This document shows positions 1-9,599 of a DNA stretch of 64,000 nucleotides, piece by piece. The notes beneath the pieces are model-generated. The model did not search any database. It worked only from the letters and a program-made list of their open reading frames with translations, and was not told the origin of the DNA. Source of the stretch: an uncultured bacterium (lineage in GTDB: Bacteria > Desulfobacterota > Desulfobaccia > Desulfobaccales > 0-14-0-80-60-11); the NCBI GenBank assembly GCA_937943575.1, contig CALEAV010000003.1, positions 1 through 64,000 on the forward strand. The letters are read 5' to 3'. Made by a program: the position numbers and the translations under genes. The first letter of the stretch is position 1; each line of letters starts with the position of its first letter.

Positions 1-42
1 CCCTTACCCCCTCCCCCAAGCCCCCACCCCCAAACCCTTACA

Positions 43-75
43 GGGTTGGGAGGGGGGCCTGGGGGGAGGGCAGGG
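43..75 (+). other. G-quadruplex-type G tracts
   Basis: The plus strand carries six runs of three or more G (43-45, 48-50, 52-57, 61-66, 68-70, 73-75) with short loops, which satisfies the usual G4 sequence pattern. It lies downstream of the stop of speB, whose transcript runs on the other strand. No function is shown by the sequence. Confidence 0.4.
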
Positions 76-96
76 AACTGTGTTCCCTGGCCCTCC
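65..96 (-). terminator. hairpin after speB
   Basis: The arms at 65-78 and 82-96 are inverted repeats around the loop TGT, with one bulge. The hairpin begins 11 bases past the speB stop on the minus strand. There is no T tract, so it may be an RNA 3' end stabiliser or a weak terminator and not a classical intrinsic terminator. Confidence 0.4.
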
Positions 97-106
97 CACC
101 AGGAAG

Positions 107-984
107 TTATCCCCGCCGCTGCCGATACATGGCAGCCAGTATTTTGTATACCAGGCGGGCGGCGGTGAATTCGCTCACCCGGTGGCCGGGGAGGGGCGTC
201 AGTTCCACCAGGTCGGCGCCGATGAGGGGTCCCCGGGCTCCCAGGGTGCGGATGATCTCCACCACTTGGCGATAGGTTAAGCCGCCGGGTTCGGGGGTGC
301 CCACCCCGGGCATGGCCGCCGGGTCCAGGGCGTCGGCATCCAGGGTGAGATAGACCGGCCCGGGGATGCCCTGGAGGTGCCTCAGGGCCGCCTGCCAGCC
401 CTCAGGGGTGGCCAGGGCGGCGGCCTTGACGACCGTCATCCGGGGGGCCACCGCCATGAGCTGGTGCTCCTCCTGGGAGTAGGCCCGGACGCCCAGGAGG
501 GTGAGGGGCCGCCCCAGCTCATAGACCCGGCGCAGGGCACAGGCGTGGGAGAGCTTGCTGCCGTCGTAGGTGTCCCTGAGGTCGGCGTGGGCGTCCAGGG
601 CCACCACCTGCAGGTCCGGGTATTTGGTCTGGGCCGCCTGCACCAGGGCCGGGGTGATGGTATGCTCCCCCCCCAGGGCCAGGACCGTCTTCCCCTGGGA
701 GAACCAGGGCTGCACGGTCTTGCGGATCTTGTCCAGCATGGCCTGGGGGCCGGCGGCCTCCGGCGTCAGGGGCGGGGCGGTGGCCAGGGCGATCTTGGCG
801 CTGGGGTCCCACTCGTCCTCTTCGTCCCAGAGCTCCAGGTGCCGGGAGGCCGCCAGGATGGCCTCCGGAGCCTCCCGGGTGCCGGCCCCGTAGGTGGTGG
901 TGGCCTCATAGGGAATGGGGAGGATGACGGCCTCCGCCTCCTTGACCGGCAGATACTTGAGATCGAGAAAGGTGAGAGAGGCCA

Positions 985-985
<1 letters not shown>
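107..985 (-). CDS. speB: agmatinase / ureohydrolase SpeB
   Basis: This 292-residue ureohydrolase is predicted to hydrolyse agmatine to putrescine and urea in the cytoplasm. The Mn2+-binding family motifs are all visible: GGEHT at 105-109, DAHADLRD at 131-138, SHACALRR near 146-153 and TLDADALDPAAMPG at 214-227, followed by PEPGGL. The length is normal for the bacterial family. Its ATG overlaps the stop of the upstream response regulator as TGATG, so the two are probably translationally coupled, and a GAGGAAC ribosome site precedes it inside that gene. Substrate is inferred from the family; guanidinobutyrase or another ureohydrolase activity cannot be excluded. Confidence 0.9.
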
Positions 986-2352
<1,367 letters not shown>

Positions 2353-2363
2353 AAAAATCACCC

Positions 2364-2382
2364 GAAGGGGAGTTCCCCCTTC
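2364..2382 (-). promoter_or_regulatory. hairpin in the leader of the response regulator
   Basis: Perfect 7-base arms (2364-2370 and 2376-2382) with a 5-base loop lie immediately before the ribosome site of the sigma-54 regulator, in the 102-base gap behind the upstream hydrolase gene. It could end or process the upstream message, or mask translation start. No T tract follows. Confidence 0.3.
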
Positions 2383-2454
2383 TCCTGAAGCCCAACTTCC
2401 AGGGATGGGGGAGGGGGCACGGGCCAGTGGTTCCTGCCCCCCTCCTCGCCTCCA

Positions 2455-3120
2455 TCACAGACTGTCCAGCCAGCCCACGATGACCCGGCTCACTTCGTCC
2501 AGGGTCTCCGCGGCGATGGTTTGGCCGCTTTCAAAGGAGTGGCCCAGCCCGGGGAGCACGTGCAGGTCGGTGCGCACCGGGATTCGGGCCAGAACCGGCC
2601 CCAGGCGGTCGAAGTGGCAGAAGGGATCGCTGGAGCCCTGGATGAACAGCACCGGGCAGGGCAGGGCATACAGGGGCCGGTCCCGAAGCTGCTCCGGCCG
2701 CCCCGGCGGGTGGAGGGGGTAGCCCAGAAACACCAGGCCGTTGACCCCCAGACCCTGGGCGGCCAGCTGCGCGGCGATGCGGCCCCCCATGGACTTGCCG
2801 CCGAGAAACAGTCCCAGGCCCCTGAACTCCTCCAGCTCGCTCAGGTATTCCGCCACCAGGCGGAAGACCCCCTCCAGGACCGGGTCCGGGTCCGGATGCC
2901 GCTGCCCGGCTTCGCTGTAGGGGAAATTGAAGCGGGCGGCCACCACCCCCTCCCGGGCCAGTCTCTCTGCCACCCCCTGGATGACCGGGTGGTCCATGGT
3001 GTTGTTGGCCCCGTGGGCCAGAACCAGGAGGGCCTCCATGGAGGCGGTGCGGGGCACGGCCAGCTCCAGGCTGATGCGCCGATCCGGGGCCACGGGCAGG
3101 GTGAGGCGGCGCTTTTCCAT
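2455..3120 (-). CDS. alpha/beta-hydrolase (KANL3/Tex30-like)
   Basis: About 221 residues with an alpha/beta-hydrolase fold. VLAHGANNTMDHP near the N-terminus resembles the oxyanion region, GLFLGGKSMGGRIA contains the nucleophile elbow G-K-S-M-G-G, VLFIQGSSDPFC supplies the acid Asp and GLGHSFE the catalytic His. This pattern fits the small KANL3/Tex30-like hydrolase group, whose substrates are unknown. The ATG at 3120 is preceded by AGGACAGGAG; a longer in-frame opening exists upstream but has low-complexity Trp/Gly sequence typical of a shadow. It sits 13 bases behind the TIKI-like gene, within the same minus-strand run. Confidence 0.8.
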   Translation of the reverse strand: MEKRRLTLPVAPDRRISLELAVPRTASMEALLVLAHGANNTMDHPVIQGVAERLAREGVVAARFNFPYSEAGQRHPDPDPVLEGVFRLVAEYLSELEEFRGLGLFLGGKSMGGRIAAQLAAQGLGVNGLVFLGYPLHPPGRPEQLRDRPLYALPCPVLFIQGSSDPFCHFDRLGPVLARIPVRTDLHVLPGLGHSFESGQTIAAETLDEVSRVIVGWLDSL

Positions 3121-3133
3121 CTCCTGTCCTCCC

Positions 3134-3931
3134 TCAGGCGGGCCGAGGCGGCCACAGCTCCACCTCCTCCAGGAGCCAGCGCCGGGGGGCCAGGTCCGCC
3201 AGCCGATCAAAGAGATTGCCTTGCGGCTCCCGGGGGGCCAGATGCTCCCAGCCGCCCAGGTGCACAAGCCGGGGAAACCGGCGCCACAGACGCCTGAGGC
3301 GCCGGGCCATGGCCTCCTCCCGCTGCCGGATCTCCTGAAGGCCCTCCCCCGTCGGCCAGACCAGGGGGCGCCGGGCGCTGTGCCGGGCCCGGCGGTATTC
3401 CCCGCTCACCCATGCCGCGAGGGAGCCGTCGGGCAGGGTGGCCAGGGCGCGCAGGTTCTCCGGGCTCAGCAGCTCCCCGGCGTAGGCCGGCAGATGCCGC
3501 CGGGCCGGGGCGCTGGAGTCCACGGCCACCACCACTGCCCCATGCCGACGGCCGAAAGCCGCCGCCGCCTGCCATTCATATGGAAGCCTTACAGCGGCGG
3601 CCAGGCGGCGCACCGCCAGGTGGCGCCCCACCGCGGGCGGCAGGGCCGCCAGGGCCTGCCGGAGGAGGCGCCGCCACCGGAGCTCATGGCGCCCCCGGTA
3701 GCGCACGGAAAAGGGGCTGATCTCCACGGTCACCGCCTGGGGCCGGACCTCCTCCAGCAGCCGCCGGACCCGGACATGCCCCCGGGGGTCGCCGTGCACC
3801 GTGCCCACCAGAAACATCCCCGGAGTCCCCGGCGGTCCGGCCTCCCCGGGGTCCTCCCACACCGGGGGCAGAAGCGGGCGCTCCGGAGCCGGAATTGCCC
3901 CGGCCTCAATGCGATTCGCCGTGGCGGCCAT
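3134..3931 (-). CDS. TIKI/TraB-like domain protein
   Basis: About 265 residues. The motif GTVHGD followed by a basic helix and VTVEISPFS resembles the GTxH...E core of the TIKI/TraB/ChaN-like superfamily of putative metalloproteases or haem-binding proteins. The rest is Arg/Ala-rich and has no membrane helix or signal peptide that I can see. The start is uncertain: the ATG at 3931 overlaps the end of the upstream gene by 26 bases, and a shorter version would begin at 3817, directly before the GTVHGD motif. No strong ribosome site marks either. The catalytic role is unproven and the family match was made by eye. Confidence 0.6.
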   Translation of the reverse strand: MAATANRIEAGAIPAPERPLLPPVWEDPGEAGPPGTPGMFLVGTVHGDPRGHVRVRRLLEEVRPQAVTVEISPFSVRYRGRHELRWRRLLRQALAALPPAVGRHLAVRRLAAAVRLPYEWQAAAAFGRRHGAVVVAVDSSAPARRHLPAYAGELLSPENLRALATLPDGSLAAWVSGEYRRARHSARRPLVWPTGEGLQEIRQREEAMARRLRRLWRRFPRLVHLGGWEHLAPREPQGNLFDRLADLAPRRWLLEEVELWPPRPA

Positions 3932-4418
3932 AAATGTTGTAGCTGGGCAGATCCTCGAACTTGTAGAGCCAGCGGGCGCCGGAGACCTCCGGGGCCAGGT
4001 CCCGGTAGTTGCCCCAGTTGATGAGGTGCAGATCCGCCAGGTCGGGATCGGGGTTGGCCCCCACCTCCCGGCCGTTGAAGGCCGGCGCATGGGCGTAGAT
4101 GAGGAGCCGGGCCGCCAGGTCAATCTCCTGGGCCCAGACCTCCCCGGAGGGGGTGGACAGCCCTGCCAGCCGGCCCACATAGAGGCTCAAAGGGTGAAAT
4201 TCGGGCTCGGCCTCCCAATACTCCCGTTCGGCCCGGAGTTTATGGGCGAATGTGCCTTCATCGGTGGTGCCCAGATACAGGAGCACCTCCTCGCCATAGA
4301 GGGGGTGGTTGCCATAGACCTGATAGATGCCGTAATCCGAGCTGCGGTCGTCCAGCTCGTCCAGCTCATCAAAGGAATACGGCCCGTCCCAGTCGATGTA
4401 GATGAAACGCGGCGTCAT
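3906..4418 (-). CDS. GIY-YIG-like small protein
   Basis: About 170 residues. The N-terminal third has YGIYQVYG...LLYLGTTDEGTFAHKL, the spacing and sequence expected of the GIY and YIG strands of a GIY-YIG endonuclease-type fold, with the second strand reading YLG. The remainder is acidic and rich in aromatic residues (INWGNYRDL, RWLYKFEDLPSYN) and not recognised. ATG at 4418 is chosen because GCGAGG lies 7 bases upstream; the frame also opens at a TTG at 4433. It sits between the thymidylate-synthase-like gene (21 bases) and the TIKI-like gene (overlapping). Whether the nuclease residues are complete cannot be judged without alignment. Confidence 0.7.
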   Translation of the reverse strand: MTPRFIYIDWDGPYSFDELDELDDRSSDYGIYQVYGNHPLYGEEVLLYLGTTDEGTFAHKLRAEREYWEAEPEFHPLSLYVGRLAGLSTPSGEVWAQEIDLAARLLIYAHAPAFNGREVGANPDPDLADLHLINWGNYRDLAPEVSGARWLYKFEDLPSYNIYGRHGESH

Positions 4419-4439
4419 GACGTGGCCTCGCAAAAAAGA

Positions 4440-5969
4440 TCAATCCTGCACAAATTCCCGGCCCTCTTTCAGGGCCAGCTCCGCCCGGGCGAGCTGGCGG
4501 CCCAGGTACATGGCATGGTTGATATCGGACAGGGCCAGGTCCCGGGCGAGCTGGTGCTGCAGGCTGACGGCGCTTTTGCCCCGGTAGGTGGCCAAGGTGG
4601 CATCCCCGTAGCGGTGCTCCACCAGGATCTCCTCCCCGTCCAGGGTGATGCGGAAGTAGCCCATGGGGTCCAGGCGCAGGCGCCAGCGGCGCTTGGCGGC
4701 CACCGCCAGGGCCCGGTCCAGCTGCCGGGGATCCAGGGAAAGGGAGTGGCTGAACACGGTGATGGCCCCGGGGGGCAGGCCCGCCCGCTCCGCCACCTCC
4801 CGCTGCAGGCGCATAAGCCCGTAGAAGTTCAGGAGCCAGGCGTCCAGTCCGTTGTGGGTGCGGAAGGTGGCGGTGAGGGTGAGGCGCCCCTCGAACTTCC
4901 GGGCATACACCGACACCAGGCAGGGCCGGCTCTCGGTCCCGGTGAGGTCCCGGCAGTTGTCCCACAGGGTGAAATAGGCCTTGCGGTCCTCGGGGTCGGC
5001 CTGCAGCCGGGCCGCCAGGGCCGCCGGCGCATCCACCCCGAAGTAGCGGCGCAGGCGGTGGCCGTAAGTGTAGCTGGCATCCGGGGGCAGCTCCCCCCTG
5101 AGGAAGTCCCGGTAATAGCCCTCCACCCGCGCCGGATCCAGGTTGAGCTCATGGAGCTGCTCCGGGGCGGCCTGGTGGGGCTTTTCCACCACCACCCGGA
5201 CGTTCTGCAGCTCCAGGCGCTCCCCTTTGGCCAGGGTGACCCGGCGGCCGAACCGCCTGAGGAGATGGACCAGCTCCAGCCAGGCCTCCAGGGGGGTGTC
5301 CTGCACCACCTGGTGGGCCCGGGGGTTGCTGGGGAAATGCTCGATCTGCACCTGGGGGAGGGGCGGCACGGCGGCAGGGCGGCTTAGCCCCTCCAGCAGC
5401 GGCGGCCGCCAGGCGGCCCAGGCGGCCCGCACCCGCTCCAAGGCCCCCTCCCCCTCGGGGGAGCCCAGGTCCACCAGCCGGGGCGGGCGCACGAAGTGTC
5501 CGGGAGTCACCAGGCCGTCGATGAGGCGGTGGGTGCCGATGATGCGCCAGGGGTGCCGGGGCCCGCCGTCCCCACTGAGATACTGGATGGCGGCTTCCGT
5601 CACCGGCTCCAGGCCGTAGCGGAAGAAATTCAGGAGCTCGGTGCGGGACCCGGAGAGATCCCGGCCGCACAGCCACAGCTCCTGAATCTGCGGGTTCCAC
5701 AGGAGGTTGCGCAGCATCTCCCGCAGGCCGTTGCCGTAGAGGGTGCCGATGACCGCCACCGGGCTGGTGGCCGGGTCCAGGTCCACCCCGGCCGTCTGGA
5801 GGCGGTCCCGGACATACTCCGGCCGGGACCACAGGGTCACCACCCCCAGGACTCCGGCAGGGTTGATCACCAGGAGCTTGTCGCCGAAATACAAGGGATC
5901 AAAACGGAGTGGACCCGTCATGGGATCTCTGGGCAGGGGGAATGGGCGCCTCTGACTCATTGATACCAT
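4440..5969 (-). CDS. MtrA-like/DUF4346 plus thymidylate-synthase-like fusion
   Basis: 509 residues in two parts. The first ~190 residues (AVIGTLYGNGLREML, QELWLCGRDLSGS) resemble the DUF4346/MtrA-like domain related to the cobamide-binding subunit of tetrahydromethanopterin S-methyltransferase. The second part, roughly 300-460, resembles thymidylate synthase: RPCLVSVYARKF holds a Cys at the place of the catalytic Cys, followed by TATFRTHNGLDAW and a stretch resembling the conserved Asn region. This composition is close to archaeal-type ThyA. It may methylate dUMP or a related pyrimidine, but this is inference. It heads a minus-strand run with GIY-YIG and TIKI-like genes. ATG at 5969 is tentative; 5960 and 5921 are alternatives. 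Confidence 0.7.
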   Translation of the reverse strand: MVSMSQRRPFPLPRDPMTGPLRFDPLYFGDKLLVINPAGVLGVVTLWSRPEYVRDRLQTAGVDLDPATSPVAVIGTLYGNGLREMLRNLLWNPQIQELWLCGRDLSGSRTELLNFFRYGLEPVTEAAIQYLSGDGGPRHPWRIIGTHRLIDGLVTPGHFVRPPRLVDLGSPEGEGALERVRAAWAAWRPPLLEGLSRPAAVPPLPQVQIEHFPSNPRAHQVVQDTPLEAWLELVHLLRRFGRRVTLAKGERLELQNVRVVVEKPHQAAPEQLHELNLDPARVEGYYRDFLRGELPPDASYTYGHRLRRYFGVDAPAALAARLQADPEDRKAYFTLWDNCRDLTGTESRPCLVSVYARKFEGRLTLTATFRTHNGLDAWLLNFYGLMRLQREVAERAGLPPGAITVFSHSLSLDPRQLDRALAVAAKRRWRLRLDPMGYFRITLDGEEILVEHRYGDATLATYRGKSAVSLQHQLARDLALSDINHAMYLGRQLARAELALKEGREFVQD

Positions 5970-6359
5970 GGGGCGGCCCTTTTGTCAAAATGATAAGGAA
6001 TTTTTATTTTGAGAAAGAGGGGAGGACAAGGGTGCTGCGGAAGGACGGTGGAAAAAAATTCCTTGGCGCCGCGATCCTCCACGCAGGAAATGTGCTACCC
6101 TCGGAACAGGCAGGACAAAGGCGGCGAAGGCGCGCAAGGCAAGGGGGGAGGCTGGCGGACACCGCTTTTTTCGGAAGGCTCCCTGCCTCGCCCTTTTATG
6201 CCTCGGGCAGGAGATCCTGCCCCTTCCCCCCAAGGGCAGGACGAGGGGGGTGGGCTGCCGCCCCCCGGTCTTTCGGGCCGCAGCCGCCGGTCCAGGGCCG
6301 GGCGAGGCCGCGTCGGGCGGAAAAAACGGGGCGAAGCCCCCGGGAAACGGAGGTGAGCC
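5970..6359. other. 390-base intergenic region, promoters expected
   Basis: This separates the divergent minus-strand ThyA-like run from the plus-strand phospholipase-like gene. An AT-rich patch at about 5985-6015 is the likely promoter zone of the minus run, but no clear -35/-10 pair was found. A compact palindrome lies at 6205-6222 (GGGCAGGA arms around GA). No small gene was recognised on either strand. Confidence 0.4.
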
Positions 6360-7121
6360 ATGACCACCAAAATGGCAGGCGTGCTGCTGGCAGCTGTGCT
6401 CGCTGTGGCGGCCTGGCCGGCGGAAGGCCGGGCCTGGGGGGATGCCCCCACGCATTTCAGCATCTGCGGGGAGGAATCGGTCCAGGTCAAGTTTGCAGGG
6501 AAATTCGACGCCGACCTGTTCCCCCTGTTCGTGGAGGGGGCGGCCGGCCCGGACCTGGCCTGGACCCCCCTCTTTCGGGCCGCCGGCCGGGATTATGTGC
6601 ATGATCCGGCCTTTCTTGCGGCCATGGATTATGTGGCCTCCCACCCCCGGGACCGGCGGTGGAGGGCCGCCTGGCGCCCCAGCTGGCCGGTGACCGCCGC
6701 CGCCTGGCGGGCCCATCAGGCCGCCGACGGGGTGGCCCACGGCCAGTATGTGCCGAAGGATCCGGTGACCCATACCCTGGTGGAGACGGCGGTGGACACC
6801 TGCGTCTATTACCAGAAGCCGGTCCCCCAGGAGCTGGGGGATTCCTGGGAGGAGGTGAACCTCAGGGAGGCGGCCTGCGACCCCTGGCTCATTTACTGGG
6901 CCTCCGTTCTCTACACCAAAGGCTTGAGGCCGGTCTATCCCTGGATGACCCGGGAGGCCCTGGGAACCCTCAGGCAAGGCATCGACCGGAGTTACGAGCT
7001 GAGCAGGGCCGCCGGCGGCCCGGACAGCTCTGAAAGGCTCCTCCGGCTCCTGGTTCCCGGCAAGGACTGGCGAACCTCTTATGACGCCTCGGTGGCCGCA
7101 GTCCTGAGCTCCCTGCCGTAG
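6360..7121 (+). CDS. secreted zinc-dependent phospholipase C-like protein
   Basis: 253 residues starting with a signal peptide (residues 1-25, cleavage around A-R-A-W). After it come WGDAPTHFSIC, DYVHDPAFL and HQAADGVAH, a spread of His and Asp residues that fits the zinc-dependent phospholipase C / S1-P1 nuclease fold, in which three zinc ions are bound by the N-terminal Trp, His and Asp residues. The mature protein begins with Trp as in that fold. GGAGGTGAGCC precedes the ATG. It would act in the periplasm or outside the cell. No neighbour suggests a pathway; the gene stands alone between divergent and convergent neighbours. Confidence 0.65.
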   Translation: MTTKMAGVLLAAVLAVAAWPAEGRAWGDAPTHFSICGEESVQVKFAGKFDADLFPLFVEGAAGPDLAWTPLFRAAGRDYVHDPAFLAAMDYVASHPRDRRWRAAWRPSWPVTAAAWRAHQAADGVAHGQYVPKDPVTHTLVETAVDTCVYYQKPVPQELGDSWEEVNLREAACDPWLIYWASVLYTKGLRPVYPWMTREALGTLRQGIDRSYELSRAAGGPDSSERLLRLLVPGKDWRTSYDASVAAVLSSLP

Positions 7122-7190
7122 GGGGAGCCGGGGCGTCCCGACAGGGCGGGGGCCGGCGCCTGGATGCCGGGCGGCGAGGGGGAGGCCGCT

Positions 7191-9596
7191 TTATGGCACC
7201 CGTCCCTCCGCCGTCCGGGTCCGGGCGTCCGGGGCCAGTTCCGCCGCCAGCTCGGTGAGGAGGCGCTGCAGGACCTGGCCCTCGGTGGCGGAGATCCAGG
7301 CCAGCCGCAGGCGCCGGGGGTCCTCGCCCTTGGCCGCCAGCTTCTTCTGCAGGCGCTCCACCCGGGCCGCGGCCCTCAGGTTGCCCGTGAGGTAATGGCA
7401 ATCCCCCGGCGGGTGGCAGCCGGCCACCAGCACCCGGCCGGCGCCTTTGTTCAGCGCATAGGTGAGCAGCCTGGCCCCCACCCGGCCGCTGCACGGGGTG
7501 CGGAGGATGCGCACGTTGGGAGGGTAGGGGAGGCGGGCCACGCCGGCGAAGTCGGCCCCGGCGTAGGCGCACCAGTGGCAGCAGAAGGCCAGGATCTTGC
7601 CCTCCGGGGCCTCGGCCAGGGCGGCGTCGATCTGGGCCATCAGCATGGCGTCGGTGAAGCCCAGCAACTGGGCGGCCCCGGTGGGACAGGCCCCGGCACA
7701 CACCCCGCAGCCTTTGCAGGCCGGGGTCACCACCCGGGCCCGGGCCTCCTTCCCTTCCCCCTCCAGGGAGACGGCCTGGTACGGACACTCCTGGACGCAG
7801 CGCCCGCAGCCCACGCAGGCCTCCGGGTCCACCACCGCCACCAGGCCGGGCTGGGTGAGGGCCTCATGGGCCAGGAGGCCGATGACCTTGCCCGCCGCGG
7901 CGGTGGCCTGGGTGCAGGTCTCCGTCAGGTCTTTGGGCCCCTGGCAGGTGCCCGCCAGAAAGACCCCGTCCAGCACCGTCTCCAGGGGCTTGAGTTTCGG
8001 GTGGGCCTCCAGAAAGAAGCCGTCCGGCCCCTCCGGCAGCCTGAGGATCGGACGCAGATCCGAGCCGCCCCCGGGTCTAAGGCCCACCGCCAGCACCGCC
8101 AGGTCCACCCGGTCAGCGGTGGGCCGCCCGAGGATCTCGTTCTCGGCCCGAATCATCACCTTGCCGGAGGCCTCCGGCACCACCTCAGTCACTCGCCCCC
8201 GCAGGAAAATCACCCCCGCCTCCCGGGCCGCAGTGTAGAGGGCCTCCCCGGCCGGCTTGGGGGTGCGGATGTCCCGGTAATAGAGGCGGATGCGGGACTG
8301 GGGGAGCCGTCGCTTCACCTCCAGGGCCTGTTTCAGGGCGGTGGCGCAACAGATGCGGGAGCATTCCCGGAAGCCCTCCTCCTCCCGGGAGCCGACGCAC
8401 AGGAGAAAGGCGATGTCCCGGGGTTCGCCGCCCAGCCCCGGGGGCAGCAGCCGCCCTCCCGTGGGGCCGTCAGGGGCGAGCAGGCGCTCCAGGGCCGCGG
8501 TGGTGATGACCTGGGGGGCGCCGGGCCACGAAGACCCGGGATCACCCGACGGGTCGTAGGGCAGCGCGCCGGTGGCCACCACCACTGCGCCCACCGAGAG
8601 CTCCTCCTCCAGGGCGCCGGCCTCCAGCCGGATGGCCCCCTGCGGGCAGGCGGCCACACAGGCGCCGCAGCGGCTGCAGGCCTCCCGGTCCACCACGGCT
8701 TGGGGCGGGAAGAGGCGGGGGGAGGGGAGCCAGATGGCCCGCCGCTCGGTCATCCCAGCCTGGAAGTCATCGGGCAGGCTGACGGGGCAGACCTCCAGGC
8801 AGGCGCCGCAGCGGTCGCAGGCTTCATTGACCCAGGGCACCTGCCGCCGCAGGCGCACCCGGTAATTCCCCACATAGCCCCCGAACTCAATAAGTTCGGC
8901 CTCGGTGAGGACCCGGAGGCGGGGGTGGCGGCTCGCCGCGGCCATCAGGGGGCCCACCAGGGTGGCGGCGTGCCGGCGGTCCGGAAAGGTGCGGTGCCAG
9001 CGGGCCGCCAGACCGCCCAGCACCGGGCGGCGCTCCACCAGGACCACCTCGTGGCCGGCGTGGGCTATTTCCAGGGCCGCCTTGAGGCCGGCGGGGCCGC
9101 CTCCCACCACCAGGGCGCGGCGGGTCACCGGCACCCGGCGTTCCGTCAGCGGCCCTGCCAGCCGGGCTTTGGCCACCCCCATGAGGATGAGCTCCCACGC
9201 CTTGGCCTCGGCCTCCTCCGGCTCCAGGGCATGCACCCAGGTGCACTGCTCCCGGAGGTTCACCATCTCCACCAGATAGGGGTTGAGGCCCTGCTCCTTG
9301 AGGAGGCGCTGAAAGGTGAGCTCGTGCATGCGGGGGGAGCAGGCCGCCACCACCACCCGGGTGAGGTTGGCCGCAGCAATATCCTGGGCGATCTCCCGCT
9401 GCCCGGCCTCGGAGCAGGAATAGAGCTGGTGGCGGCAGACCACCACCTCGGGCAGCTCCTGGCCGCGGCGGGCCAGCTCCGCGGGCGAGATCACCCCGGC
9501 GATATTGAGGCCGCAATGGCAGATATACAGCCCGAGGCGCAGCTCCCCGGCGGGGCGGGGTGGGGGGGACGGGGGGCGGGGCGGCTCCGCACTCAT
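7191..9596 (-). CDS. hdrA: HdrA-MvhD fusion flavoprotein
   Basis: 801 residues. The N-terminus has the HdrA signature GLYICHCGLNIAG and a Cys-rich insert (CSPRMHE, NLREQCTWVHA), then the FAD motif GGGPAG at 165-170, two ferredoxin-type clusters (CDRCGACLEVCP, CSRCGACVAACP), a second nucleotide-binding half, two more 4Fe-4S motifs (CVGCGRCVQECP, CKGCGVCAGACP) and, from about 655, an MvhD/FrhD domain with FCCHWC and the TPCSGRV loop. In methanogens HdrA is the electron-bifurcating flavoprotein and MvhD passes electrons from a hydrogenase or formate dehydrogenase to it. It is the last gene of the Fwd/Hdr operon, 3 bases after the polyferredoxin. QmoB has a similar architecture, but no Qmo or Aps genes are nearby. 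Confidence 0.88.
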   Translation of the reverse strand: MSAEPPRPPSPPPRPAGELRLGLYICHCGLNIAGVISPAELARRGQELPEVVVCRHQLYSCSEAGQREIAQDIAAANLTRVVVAACSPRMHELTFQRLLKEQGLNPYLVEMVNLREQCTWVHALEPEEAEAKAWELILMGVAKARLAGPLTERRVPVTRRALVVGGGPAGLKAALEIAHAGHEVVLVERRPVLGGLAARWHRTFPDRRHAATLVGPLMAAASRHPRLRVLTEAELIEFGGYVGNYRVRLRRQVPWVNEACDRCGACLEVCPVSLPDDFQAGMTERRAIWLPSPRLFPPQAVVDREACSRCGACVAACPQGAIRLEAGALEEELSVGAVVVATGALPYDPSGDPGSSWPGAPQVITTAALERLLAPDGPTGGRLLPPGLGGEPRDIAFLLCVGSREEEGFRECSRICCATALKQALEVKRRLPQSRIRLYYRDIRTPKPAGEALYTAAREAGVIFLRGRVTEVVPEASGKVMIRAENEILGRPTADRVDLAVLAVGLRPGGGSDLRPILRLPEGPDGFFLEAHPKLKPLETVLDGVFLAGTCQGPKDLTETCTQATAAAGKVIGLLAHEALTQPGLVAVVDPEACVGCGRCVQECPYQAVSLEGEGKEARARVVTPACKGCGVCAGACPTGAAQLLGFTDAMLMAQIDAALAEAPEGKILAFCCHWCAYAGADFAGVARLPYPPNVRILRTPCSGRVGARLLTYALNKGAGRVLVAGCHPPGDCHYLTGNLRAAARVERLQKKLAAKGEDPRRLRLAWISATEGQVLQRLLTELAAELAPDARTRTAEGRVP

Positions 9597-9599
9597 GGC

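Noticed and set aside
5970-5996. TTGACA box as promoter of the ThyA-like gene
   Set aside because: On the minus strand it lies within about 25 bases of the ATG, leaving no room for a -10 box and transcription start.
7191-9596. QmoB identity for the HdrA-MvhD protein
   Set aside because: The architecture is similar, but no qmoA, qmoC, aprBA or sat genes are nearby, while Fwd-like and HdrC-like genes are. The Hdr reading fits better.
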